Source of the DNA: Muscardinus avellanarius
Taxonomy: Eukaryota > Chordata > Mammalia > Rodentia > Gliridae
Direction of reading: 5' to 3'
Assembly: GCA_963383645.1 (NCBI GenBank)
Contig: OY726559.1
Span: forward strand, 123,304,721 to 123,368,720
DNA length: 64,000 nucleotides
Position numbers and translations under genes: made by a program
Shown: positions 54,386-64,000 of the stretch, piece by piece
How the letters are laid out: the number at the start of each line of letters is the position of its first letter
Numbering within the stretch: position 1 is the stretch's first letter
The notes under the pieces: model-generated
Databases searched by the model: none
What the model saw: only the letters and a program-made list of their open reading frames with translations
What the model was told of the DNA's origin: nothing

Positions 54386-54940
54386 AAACATGTTGGGAAT
54401 CTTCTCTGCAACAGATAGTTAGGGGACAGAGGAGAATGAAATCTGGTTTCTGCCCTGGAGTAGAGCCTGGAGGGAAAGGCAGACGCTGATCACAGTAAGG
54501 AGGGTGATTTGGGAGAAGCGAGGTCTCAATCTTGAGCAAAATGCATCTGTTCCCCAGGACCAGAGCAGAGTGTGGTCAAGCTCTGGCTCAGGTTCTTACA
54601 CACACAATATGCTCTGGCATCAGCACACGAGTGGTAGCTCTAGCTGGGTTTGCGCAGTTCCATTCCTGGGCTAGGCCTGACCTGTACATCCCTCGGCTGT
54701 TTCTCTTACCCAGGCCTGTGCGTGAGGTTGGAGCCCTGACCGGTAGGTCATGTGCCTTTGGCAACTAACTTGCCATTTCTAGATGCTCACAACTGTGCTC
54801 AGCCTAAGAGGACATAAAATGAGCCTAAACAAAGGCAGAATGATATGAAACTTGAATGGTTACATCTGGTGACAGGAGGGATGCACCGGTCATCAGGGGA
54901 TGTGCAGTACTTGGTTGTAACCTGACTTCCACAGGATGCT
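54386..54940. other. Intron sequence, no recognised feature
   Basis: Nothing assignable. Confidence 0.4.
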
Positions 54941-54944
54941 TTTG

Positions 54945-55050
54945 CCAGTCAGCCTTGGAGGGCCTCAGTTTCCCCATCTGTAAAGTCAGTGGTTTGGCCA
55001 GATGACATCTCAGACCTCTACCATCTCGAAGGTTGGACCGTCAGACTCAT
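54945..55050 (-). repeat. MIR relic
   Basis: GGGCCTCAGTTTCCCCATCTGTAAAG ... CAGATGACATCTCAGACCTC is a classic MIR core read antisense. Confidence 0.75.
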
Positions 55051-55059
55051 TCTCTTACT

Positions 55060-56260
55060 TTACTTTTTAAAATTCATTACTAATGCTGTCTATTTTGTTT
55101 TTTAAAATGAACTGCTTGCCATTCTCAAAGAATCACCAAAAGTAGCATTAATTAATCTCTTTGATACTTTTATCATTCACATTGCTTGTCTTCTGATAGC
55201 AAGTCAACTTTATCATTCTGATATAATTCATGAAAATGTTAAAAACAAAAAAGAAAAGAATACATAAACAGACTCTGGGTCTCATCAATGCGTAGTATCG
55301 TGTACGTGATGAAAATATGACCAAAGAGAAGATAGGTTGTGTTCAGGGACTCCTTTGGAAATATCAATAATTTGCCCCCCCCATTTTTAGAACCAAGTGG
55401 CTTAGTCCACTCTAATTGCTCACATAATAAATCTTGTTTGGCTGAGAGGGGTACAAAACTATGTCTGAAACCAATAAATTGTTTGTTTTCTAATTCCCAC
55501 ATTTTGGCTTAAAACAAGCTTTTCAATTTGTATGCCCACGCATAGCCCGAGGCAAACTTTTATGGCTAAGTTATGAAACCACAGAGTGGTTTTCATAATG
55601 GAAGTGCTGACAGACCCTTAACTTATGGCCACGGTGAACTTGGAAGCCACTCCAGTATCTAAAAGCAGCTTTTCCATAAATGTAGCATTTGGTTTCCCCC
55701 AGGATCCATCTTAGCACTTTAACTGCCTAGGTCAGTCAGCAGAGGAAATGAAACTGCAGATCCACATTTCCCAACGCGTAGGCTAATACTTCATGCATTT
55801 CCGCAGTTACTTAGTAAGCACCTACTATGTGAGACAATCTGCGGGCCCTGGACGTGAGTAGACGGAGCTCTCATGGTCCCTGGGGCGACGGCTTCCACCC
55901 GTGCCTCTGGGAGCTCCTGGCTCTGGGGGCTCCTGGAGAGGCCTCAGTGCTGGGATGCGAGGCCAGAGGGCAGGGCCTGGACCTCTCTCCCTCCGCAAAC
56001 AACCAGAGGTGGGCACCGTCCAGTCGACTTGAATGTTGGAGAACCAGGCCTCTGAGGCCCAGTACATTTGTAGCTAGAAAACACACAATAAACAAAGAGC
56101 TGCTAAATTGTATAGTGTATGTGCTAACAAAATTCCTGGCTTTCCAGAATATTATTTTTAAACAGCCACCACCAGAATTAAACCTTGATTACCCAAAAAG
56201 TGTTTTGTTCTTACCCCCTCCCCCGTGTCTCCCATGAGCTCAGCGGGTGGTCCACATGGG
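55060..56260. other. Intron sequence, no recognised feature
   Basis: Unique-looking sequence; weak MIR-like traces near 55795-55870. Confidence 0.4.
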
Positions 56261-56269
56261 GGTCTCGGG

Positions 56270-56400
56270 CTGCCTAGTTTCCCGGCTCACCAGTCTCTCA
56301 GAAGCCTCAACTGCTTCATCCTTGAAATGGTAATAAATCATTTCAATTCTCTCTGGGTTTTTGTGAAGATTAAATGAAAATGTGAGTAACGTGTTTGGAA
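56270..56400 (-). repeat. MIR relic
   Basis: AGCCTCAACTGCTTCATCCTTGAAATGGTAATAA ... TTTGTGAAGATTAAATGAAAATG matches the MIR core. Confidence 0.65.
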
Positions 56401-56914
56401 TGATAAATTAGACTGAGTTAACCATTTGCTAAAAATTAGCTGTTATTATTATTAACTAAACCAAGACAGTGATTTTACATGTAAAACACTGACTGGAATA
56501 TAAGTGAATTTGGGCATGCTAACATGATTGTATTAACAATTTTACTGGTGGGAGTCAGTGAATTTCTGAAATGTATCAGGCAGCCTAATCAAATGTATAG
56601 TGCTTCTGTAAGCATTGGGCCTTTCAGTTAAACTCTCAGGAGCCTGAATCCTCTAAACACCAGGTAAAACTCTTGAGGGCCAGTGACTAATAAGGTCTCT
56701 GTCAGCTGAAACACAGGCATGGTCCCAGTGTGGTCCAGACACCCAGCACTCACCTGGTTGTGTAGCAACACGAGCCTTCCCACTCTCCATACACTCATGT
56801 TAGCTGTGCCACCGCTTTGTAGAAACTCACAATTAGAGATGCTCTAGGTTCTTGTTCTGTGGGGGGGGGGGCTGAAATAAGCCTTTTCTTTACTTACAAT
56901 ACCACTAATGCCTC

Positions 56915-57034
56915 CTCCTCCTTTAGTACCTGCTCCCCCTCCTCCTCTTCTCTCTTCCTCCTCTCCTCCTCCTCCTCCTCCTCCTCTTCCTTCTCCTCTT
57001 CTCCTTCTCCTTCTCCTTCTTCTCCTTCTTCTTC
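56915..57034. repeat. CTC/CTT-rich polypyrimidine tract
   Basis: CCTCCTCCTC and CTTCTCCTTC units, all pyrimidine for long stretches, abutting a SINE fragment. Confidence 0.9.
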
Positions 57035-57090
57035 TTGTACTGAGAATAAATCCAGGGGCATCCTGCCTCTGAGCTACACCCCCCAGCCCT
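57035..57090 (-). mobile_element. ID half of composite SINE (partial)
   Basis: GTACTGAGAATAAATCCAGG ... GAGCTACACCCCCCAGCCC; no B1 half. Confidence 0.8.
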
Positions 57091-57204
57091 TGCTCTTTCT
57101 CTTTCTCTCTCTCTATCTTTTTTCAAAACACGGTCTTTTTTAAACTCCCCCCATCCTGTCAGCATTATGAATTCCTGTGGATAGGAGATGGGAACCTAGT
57201 CTAA

Positions 57205-57560
57205 TGGATATGTTAGCTTCACATTACTACAATGAAATACTAAAGACAATTCATTATAAAGAGAAAATGTTATTTTGGGCTCATGGTATTCGAGGTCCAG
57301 TCCAAGATCTCTACTTTGGGCCTCTGGCAAGGGCGCTAACAGCAGTGGCAGGGAGCACAGGGTGCAGCAGTCTGTTACATCATGAGCCAGAAGGCGGAGA
57401 AGACTGAGACAGTCCCCTCAAGGGCGTGTCCCCATGACCAGAGGACTTCCCCTAAGGCTGCTCTGCCTAAAGGTTCCCCCACCTCCCATAGTGGCGCCTG
57501 GGACCAAGCCTTTGACGTGACGTTTGCAGGACACCCCACCACGCCATCGCAGGTGGCATG
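57205..57560. repeat. Ancient interspersed repeat (class not assigned)
   Basis: CTTCACATTACTACAATGAAATAC ... TTTTGGGCTCATGGTATTCG ... resembles the repeat at 61570-61905. Confidence 0.45.
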
Positions 57561-57599
57561 AGTTGATGCTCAGTAAACAGGAGCTCTGGACCATGGTGT

Positions 57600-57740
57600 G
57601 ATTTGTGTTTTACTTCCTTGTGTTCTTACACTCCCCTCACCAGAACGTAAGCTCTTTGAAGTGAGGGCAGGGATTTTTGTCCAAGTTAACGTGGTCTCCC
57701 TGGACCTCTAGAGTGGCGCCTGGCCCGTGGTCAGCACCCA
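57600..57740. repeat. L2/MIR-type relic
   Basis: AACGTAAGCTCTTTGAAGTGAGGGCAGGGA ... TCTAGAGTGGCGCCTGGC. Confidence 0.6.
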
Positions 57741-57759
57741 TCAGTTCTGGCCGCGCCCC

Positions 57760-59640
57760 AGAGCCTCTGGTGGTGTTCAGCCCTCCTCAGAAGCAAAAGG
57801 ATGCCCAAGTTTCTTGCCCTGTTGGACTTCTCTGTCCTGGTTGTGCCTTCCTCCCAGCCTGATGGTGCCTCTCTCTCCTCCTTGGGAGCTCCTCGTTGTT
57901 CTTAGTTCTGATGGTTCTTGCAAAGACTGCGTCGATGCTTATAGCTTCACCTCCCGCTGTGGCCAGGCCCCCACAGGAATCTTTACTCCATCACCGCAGG
58001 CTTTCCTAGCTAGTACCACCTGGCCCTCACGTGTGCCACCTCCAGAGCTGACCACTGGAAGTGCTTCAGAATGCTGGCTTACAAGTTATGCCTGGCTCTT
58101 GGCCCTGGTTATGCCTCCTGCTCCATCTGCAGCTCTGGGCAAATTCCTAACCTCTTTGAGTTATAATTTTCTAATATTGCAAAGGAAGATTTGGCAGTGA
58201 GCCCCTCCAAAGCTAGCCGAGAGGACCGAGTGAACTAGCGGGCATCGCGCCCCCTGCTCAGGGCTTCCTTGGCAGTGACCCGGCCGCACTGCAGTCTCCC
58301 CTGGGCTCCCTCGCTCCTCCCTCGCTCCTCCTGTGCTGTTTCCTTCGGGACCATCTCAGACCTTCGCACCCCCTGCCATCAGCCTGCTGGGCGCTGGTCT
58401 TCCCTCTTGTGGAATCCACTCTCACCTGCTATTTCTCCATCTCATCGTTGTGTTACGTGAATTGCTAGTGAGCGAAGATCTTGTAGCATGAGGAGAGAGG
58501 GAAAGGGTAAGATTTTTTTTCCAAGACTGAAGAATTTGGTTGGGAAAACGTGATATGTGTTAATTAGAGCCATTGAGAACAATTTCAGGTCACTTAACCT
58601 TCATTTCCAGAGAAAGGTAAAGTTTCAAAAGAAGAGACTTCTTTTTTCTGCCCTTGGTGAATTGAAATATGGTTTCTGGCAAACTCGTCAATTGCATCTT
58701 AATAGGTACAATTTAATGAAAAATATTCCCAGAGTCATAAGTGTCCAACACATAGTAAGTGCTTTAAGATGGTCATGTTTTCATATTTTTGTCATAGAGG
58801 TCAAAATACAATGTAGTGTTAGGTCAAATCTTTATTTCCTGATTCCACTATTGCTCCCCCAGGGGAATAGTCCCTTTGTAGGTTAATAAAAGGTTAAGAA
58901 TAGCTTGAATGTGTTTTAGAAATATGGGTGAATTTCAGTCCTGAGGTTGAAAGTATTTGTGCTCTGGAAGTCCTCTTGTTTCCTAGAGATCAGCTTAATA
59001 AAACACTCCACTTCTTTTTTGAAAGTTTGGGATATGAGTGCCTGTTTTTGAACCCAGAAGGTACACCTTTAAAAGTATTTCTGCACTTTATGGGCTTTTT
59101 GGATATCGCCACTGGAGACCGTTTCTATTATGTGGAATTTTCACAGGAGTTGGCACAAATTGCCATCTGGCTTCGGCCCCTGCTGTGCCCTTAGCCTACC
59201 TAGCCAGGCTCCTGGAGACTCCTGGAGTTCCCGGCCCCATGGGCTACCTATGGCAAGTGATACTGTGACCACGACTCCTCAAAATTCCCTCAGCCTTTGG
59301 TTTCCACCATCATGCAGATGTGGAGTATGATCTCTGTCCCCAGCCTGTGTGAGCGGCTGGGGTCCCAAAGATGACTGAGATATGGATCCCCTCGGAGATG
59401 TTATACTTAGCAGTGGAAAAAACACAGCAATACGTCCAGTAGTGTGCCAGAGCCAGTGTGATGGTCATTTCAAGGTGTCTATGGGGGACAGAGAACATGG
59501 GGAAGACATGCTGGATCTCCTTGGGGGTGGAGTTTAATATCTGGATGCTGTGCTTCTGATGCACCCTGTACCACTTCGTGATTAATTGAATGTGGGAAGT
59601 TAGGGGAAAGGGAGTTGACGTTCACATTATATGTGTGTTT
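57760..59640. other. Intron sequence, no recognised feature
   Basis: No composite SINE. Several open frames (for example 58928-59194) without family resemblance. Confidence 0.4.
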
Positions 59641-60254
59641 GGTCACTACCTTACTCCAGATAAGGAAGGTAATTGTGGTATGGAGCAACCCACAAATCTT
59701 GGTGGCTCAGCACCACCAAGATTACTTTCTCACATCATAGTCAAAGGCAGGTTGGTTTGGGCCTCACTCCACACAGTCATTCAGGAACCCAGGATTCCTT
59801 GGCCACACATCTGGTGACCTCCTGGGCTTTGGAATCTTCTCAGATCCTCTGTGTAAAATAGAAGAGAGGGGTGAACGTGGAGGAAAGGTGGAAGGTTTGC
59901 ATAGGTTAAACCTGAAGTAACAGGAATCATTTCTGCCCATTTAGTCACATGGCCCACCTAGCTGCAAGGGAGTCTGGGAAATGTAGTTCTAGAGGAGAGA
60001 AAAAAGGAGTGAGGTAGGGAATATGTCTCCATCGGAGTCACCAAATCCTGTTAATTCTTCCTCCAGATTATCTCCCTCACCTTTCCCTAGTATTTTCCTT
60101 CTAATGTACCTGTTAGAATTCTCATGATGGATCTTTCACTTTCTAACTAGCAAGAATTCCCGTAACCTTCTGCCTTTAGACCAACCTTTCCATAGACAAC
60201 CCCCTGCAATATCAGAGGGATCTTGCTAGAATAAAAACATGAGTATATCACACC

Positions 60255-60475
60255 CCTCCTTAAAGGCCCATAGTCATCCTGTCCTCCCTGCTTTACTCAT
60301 ACCAGACATGGGTCTATTGTACATCCTTCTTTGCCCTGAGTCATGCTGCCTCTTCTGCTCGGAATCCTTACCTTCTCTGTGCCAGATGATGAATTTTAGG
60401 CATTCCTCAAGAGTGCCTTCCCAGTGGATTCCCAGATGCAGATTTCTTGATGGTGCTAAATTTTCCACCCTCAGT
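60255..60475. repeat. Probable L2 relic
   Basis: CTCCTTAAAGGCCCATAGTC ... CTGCCTCTTCTGCTCGGAATCC ... TTTTAGGCATTCCTCAAGAGTGCCTTCCCAG follow the L2 3' pattern. Confidence 0.5.
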
Positions 60476-60560
60476 TAATCCATCTTGGGTTCATTCTTGT
60501 ATTCCTCATGGTCCTGGTTGAAGAGGAAGACAGAAGAGAGTTAATGGAGAGACTGTTTAA

Positions 60561-60628
60561 AGGCTGGGCATGATGGTGCATGCCTGCAATCCTAGTACCT
60601 GGGAGGCTGAGGCAGGAGGATCACAGGT

Positions 60629-60630
<2 letters not shown>
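60561..60630 (+). mobile_element. B1 start of composite SINE (truncated by microsatellite)
   Basis: GGCTGGGCATGATGGTGCAT ... GGCAGGAGGATCACAGGTT, then CT repeats. Confidence 0.85.

Positions 60631-60720
<90 letters not shown>
60631..60720. repeat. (CT)n(CA)n compound microsatellite
   Basis: About 25 CT units followed directly by about 19 CA units. Confidence 0.96.
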
Positions 60721-60721
<1 letters not shown>

Positions 60722-61565
60722 ATCTACAGATGTTTGGGCATCTGTAGGATAATAAAGAAGGAGCAGTGTGCTTTAGAGCCAGCAGTGGTGGAAGCTGTTG
60801 CCACTTGTCTTAGTCTGGTTTAGGCTGTCCTGCTCGGACTTTGTGGTAGGGGAAAGGCAGGGGTCTTGTGGCGAGACAAGAAGCAAGAGACTGAAGAGGT
60901 ACAAGGCCTCATTCTTTTTATAACAACCTCTCTCAGGAACTCCACCCCTACCAGAACTGAGCCACTCCAGCTAGACAGGATGAATCCAGCATAAGGGTGG
61001 AGCCCCATCTCCACCTACCTTCCCCTAGACCCACCTCTTGAAGGTCCTACCACTCAATGAAGACCAAGCTTCCAGCACATGAGCCTTTGAGAGCCATGCT
61101 CGTGCCATATCCCACCACGGCACCACCATGGCCTGAAGAGGAAAGGGAGAGGCTGAAGAAGCAAGGGCCCAGATGTCGATGTGGCCTTTGGAGAGAAATG
61201 AAGTCATTACCCGGCTGCAGCCTAGCCAGGAGGAAAGAGACATCCTCACTCCCTGTCCTCCTGGTCTCTGATTCCCTAGCTGCCTGTCAACTGGTCAGAA
61301 CTAAATGGAAGCTGAGGGGCGAGGGAGCCTGTTGGCACTGACAGCTTCCTAGTCTTCAGGTCAGCTTCCCAGAGAGTAGAGTGGGTCGCGACGGGCAAGA
61401 GGAGAAGATCCATCACACCATCAGAGCACCAAACACATTATATTAAAATTACTTATACACAAGTCTTTGCTGCCAAATTATAAGTGCCTGGAATGTATGT
61501 CTTATATTGTTTGTTTGGAATCACTGTTACCTAGTACAACCTTTAGAAGTTTCTAAAAATTATGG
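60721..61565. other. Intron sequence, no recognised feature
   Basis: Nothing assignable. Confidence 0.4.
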
Positions 61566-61569
61566 TTCT

Positions 61570-61905
61570 GTCTTAGTCTTTTGGGGTTGCCTTAATAAAC
61601 TTGACAGCTTATAAACAGCAAAAATTTATTTCTCACCATTCTGAAGGCCGGAAATCCCAGACCAAGCATCAGCAAATTCAGGATCCTGAGAAGGTGGCTT
61701 TCTGGTTCAATGGCACCTTCCCTTGTCCACACATGGCAGATGGGATGACTGGTCTCTCTGGCGAAAGGCACTAATCCTGCTCACGAGTGTTCCACCCTCG
61801 AGACCTAATCACCTGCAAAGTCCCACCTCCTAATGCTTGCGAGTTAGGATTTCAAAATATGAATTGGGGGGAGGTTACGCAATCATTCAGTTCATTACAA
61901 GTTTG
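61570..61905. repeat. Ancient interspersed repeat (class not assigned)
   Basis: GTCTTTTGGGGTTGCCTTAATAAAC, AAAATTTATTTCTCACCATTCTG, GACCTAATCACCTGCAAAGTC and CCCACCTCCTAATGCTTG are familiar from a widespread old mammalian repeat. Confidence 0.55.
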
Positions 61906-62039
61906 AGTAAAATATTAAGCGGTATTATTACAGTCTTTTTATTAAGTGCCGAAAACCCATTTCCTCGAATTGTCTGACCATGGGAAGAGTACGGAGGGTT
62001 TTGTTTCATCTTCCTAATCTGCCTTTTCTCATTTCTCAG

Positions 62040-62136
62040 CCAGACAGGTAGGACTCGCGAAATTGTGATGCCTTCCAGGAACTACACCCCATACACACGA
62101 GTCTTGGAGCTAACCACGAAAAAAACTCTGACGTAG
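62040..62136 (+). CDS. MYZAP: MYZAP terminal coding exon and stop
   Basis: Acceptor TCATTTCTCAG. The first base C completes the Ser codon. The peptide is SQTGRTREIVMPSRN, then YTPYTRVLELTTKKTLT, then TAG at 62134-62136. This basic, coil-free tail is the recognised MYZAP C-terminus; human has Met where one Thr stands here, as I recall it. The nine exons add to 990 bp including the stop (329 residues), which fits the 466-residue human protein if about 137 residues are encoded upstream. Confidence 0.95.
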
Positions 62137-62975
62137 GCATCGAGACATGCACTTTCTACATATGGACAGAGGCCCTGGAACCCTGTGGTGGAGGCCGGGT
62201 GGCCTCATATACACAGTGTAAGCAGACTGGAAATTGCTGAGGCTCTGACCCACTCATAAGACAGAGGAAAAGCGGTGGTGGAGGGGACAGGCAAGGGAGA
62301 GGTACCCAGGGTCGTACTGCAGACACCTCTCCAGCGTCAGCCTGCTGTCCTGCATCACTGTTGGTTTTTCCTGTAGCACAGAAATCCTAATAGGATTTTA
62401 TAATTAACTTTCCATTTCCCCAGAGTTTGGTTGGGAGGGGAAAGGGCATTAATGTGAAATCCCATGTTATTCACAAGATTGATGGTTACAGCATGAAGGT
62501 TTTGTTCACCCACAAAAGTATTAGAGGCGGTGTTTCCCTGGCACAGAGAAGCCTGTCTGTCCACAAGAAGCACGCCACCTGCAGTGATGTGAACCTGGAG
62601 GGAAGGAGCCCCGCTGGCAGGGCTTTCCTCTTGGTGGCAGGGACCCAGGTGGACAAGTGGGAGCCACCGAGGGAGCCCTGTGTGGGCTCAGCAAGCTCCA
62701 TGCTGATGTGCTAACCTCTTTTTTATTATTATTATTTGTGCCTTACATCTTTATAAGACCAGTTGAAATCACCATATTTATTCAACCTGTGATTTCCTTT
62801 TTCTTTTTCACTTTTAACTTAAGGAGAATTTTGTATGTTATGGAAATTTAATCACTTAATGTTTTCAGTATCAACTGGTGTTTTCATTAAATGAGTTATC
62901 TGTTCAGGCATGCTCTACTTTGACATTATAACCTATATCACATATGTTTAATAAATACCATATATTTTGTTCTAC
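62137..62975 (+). other. MYZAP: MYZAP 3' untranslated region (approximate end)
   Basis: Sequence directly after the MYZAP stop. It is free of the composite SINEs. It becomes AT-rich towards 62700-62960 and contains a canonical AATAAA with a T-rich stretch after it. The true 3' end needs transcript data; 62975 is inferred from the signal. An open frame at 62427-62714 inside it has no family resemblance and is not called as a gene. Confidence 0.55.
62950..62955 (+). promoter_or_regulatory. MYZAP: Candidate poly(A) signal AATAAA for MYZAP
   Basis: Canonical hexamer about 815 bp after the stop codon, followed within 30 bases by TATATTTTGTTCTAC and then GTTGTCTCTG, a plausible U/GU-rich downstream element. 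It is the first AATAAA with such a context after the stop. Inference only. Confidence 0.5.
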
Positions 62976-64000
62976 TAACGTTGTCTCTGAGCTTCATCCT
63001 TGACCATGTGAGCAGAGGAAGCTATGTGTGAGCATCAAGGTCAGCGTCAAGGTCAGATCACAGCGATCCACAGAAGCATGCGGAAGCCGAAGATTGTGTT
63101 TCTGTGACTTTTTAAATTCCTGAAATATGTTTAGTGAGCACACTTTCTGAAAAGAGTAAGATACATTCATGATCACAGAATGCAAAAGGTTTCCCAAAAA
63201 TCCCCTTCCTTTTCCCAAGGTTCCCTTTCCACCTCCTACTTCGGGAAAAGAGAAAAGGGAACAAGAAAAGCAACCCAGCTGAATACACCACTCTGAGCTG
63301 AGATAGTGTGAAGAAGAAAGCGTGCATTTTGGAAAGTATTTGTATTTTAATTCCGGTGTGGGACCTTGGGAAGTATCAAAGCTCTCAGAGTGTAATTTTA
63401 TTCTCTAACAACCTAAGATGATCACACCTACTGGGTAGGCTGATGTGAACAACCTCGTTCACCAGGGAGCTGGCTCAGGGGCAGCAACAGCTGTGGCTCC
63501 GGAGCTCTGTTTTAGAATACCGCTGGCTCCTTTGTGGCCCTTGCTAATGCAGTGTTCTGACAGCAAGAAGCCATGCCCTGTGGGAATCACCAAGGAGGAG
63601 CATCTAGGACAAAGGCTGGCCTCGGGACCAGGAAGATGGGAGGCTGGCCTGGATTCTTGGAGAAGCTGGTGGTCTGGAAGCAGTTTCTCAATGAAATACA
63701 ATGACTTAATGATTTTAATGAGACCAAGGCAGAAATTGAAATATCTGCAGGCACTTCCCCATTTCCTCATTTTTCTCTTAAAACAAGCAGGAAAAAAATT
63801 AGAGATTTTTAGATTTAAAGATTATTCTATAGCTGGGTCCTTTGTGCTTTAGATGTATCTTCAGAGTGTGGAAAATTCTAGACATTATTTAGCCTATCCA
63901 GAAAAACTATTTAATAGAGTTCCTACATTATTCAGAATGAAACTGGGAGAAGAGAATCCTGTTAAAAAGTATCTCTACTGACACCAAGCCTCAATATAAA
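62976..64000. other. Sequence downstream of MYZAP, no recognised gene
   Basis: No POLR2M exon, SINE or RNA gene is seen. The open frame at 63445-63852 has no family resemblance. Confidence 0.45.

Noticed and set aside
53624..54422. Three long overlapping open frames (227-264 codons) of His/Ser/Pro repeats
   Set aside because: All three forward frames are open because an 11-bp stop-free unit is repeated; no splice or start context and no codon bias. A minisatellite.
58928..59194. 88-codon ORF ending ...WLRPLLCP
   Set aside because: No recognised domain, no splice context, intronic; likely chance or decayed repeat.
63445..63852. 135-codon ORF downstream of MYZAP as a new gene or POLR2M exon
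   Set aside because: No resemblance to POLR2M or another family that I can identify, and no conserved motif.

Overview
The window is nuclear DNA from a mammal, almost certainly a non-muroid rodent. It is intron-rich and AT-balanced, with no bacterial-type operons. It is packed with about fifty copies of a composite SINE: a 7SL-like B1 left half (GCCGGGCGTGGTGGC...) fused to an ID/tRNA-like right half (GGGGTGTAGCTCAGAGGTAGA...) and an A-tail. That architecture matches the B1-dID type known from squirrels, dormice and beavers. I cannot tell these lineages apart from the sequence alone.

One gene spans nearly the whole window on the + strand: the 3' two thirds of MYZAP (myocardial zonula adherens protein, a tuftelin-family coiled-coil protein of cardiac intercalated discs). 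Nine coding exons are visible: 1640-1753, 6142-6294, 7979-8104, 8921-9049, 12497-12576, 14460-14565, 41063-41146, 53330-53430 and 62040-62136. All have GT/AG borders and compatible phases. They join to 329 codons plus a TAG stop, with no frameshift or premature stop. The N-terminal exons lie upstream of base 1. After the stop comes a 3'UTR with a candidate AATAAA at 62950-62955. In human, POLR2M lies further downstream and can be joined to MYZAP in GCOM1 read-through transcripts; I see no POLR2M exon before base 64000.

The eight introns hold everything else. The largest (14566-41062) carries the most interesting object: a L1-derived 'half-L1' (HAL1-like) element at 33827-36663, in the same orientation as the gene. 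It has a GC-rich 5'UTR with YY1-like sites and a complete 305-codon ORF1 (34632-35549). It has no ORF2. In place of ORF2 lies a body containing an antisense piece of an old L1 ORF2, followed by a G-quadruplex-type G-rich 3' end and an A-rich tail. Two nested pairs of direct repeats flank it: an outer 19-bp perfect pair and an inner 12-bp pair. This suggests that the copy carried flanking DNA from its source locus at both ends.

Other intronic content: several old antisense L1 remnants (around 36.9-37.3, 40.0 and 46.4-50.0 kb), MIR and L2 relics, many (CA)n/(GT)n arrays that start exactly at SINE tails, a pure (CTT)n tract near 13.75 kb, a 160-bp GA tract near 52.4 kb, a 31-bp x 4 tandem repeat near 19.2 kb, and a 0.7-kb minisatellite with an ~11-bp unit just after exon 53330-53430. 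SINEs in opposite orientations bracket several MYZAP exons closely, which may matter for splicing or circular RNA.
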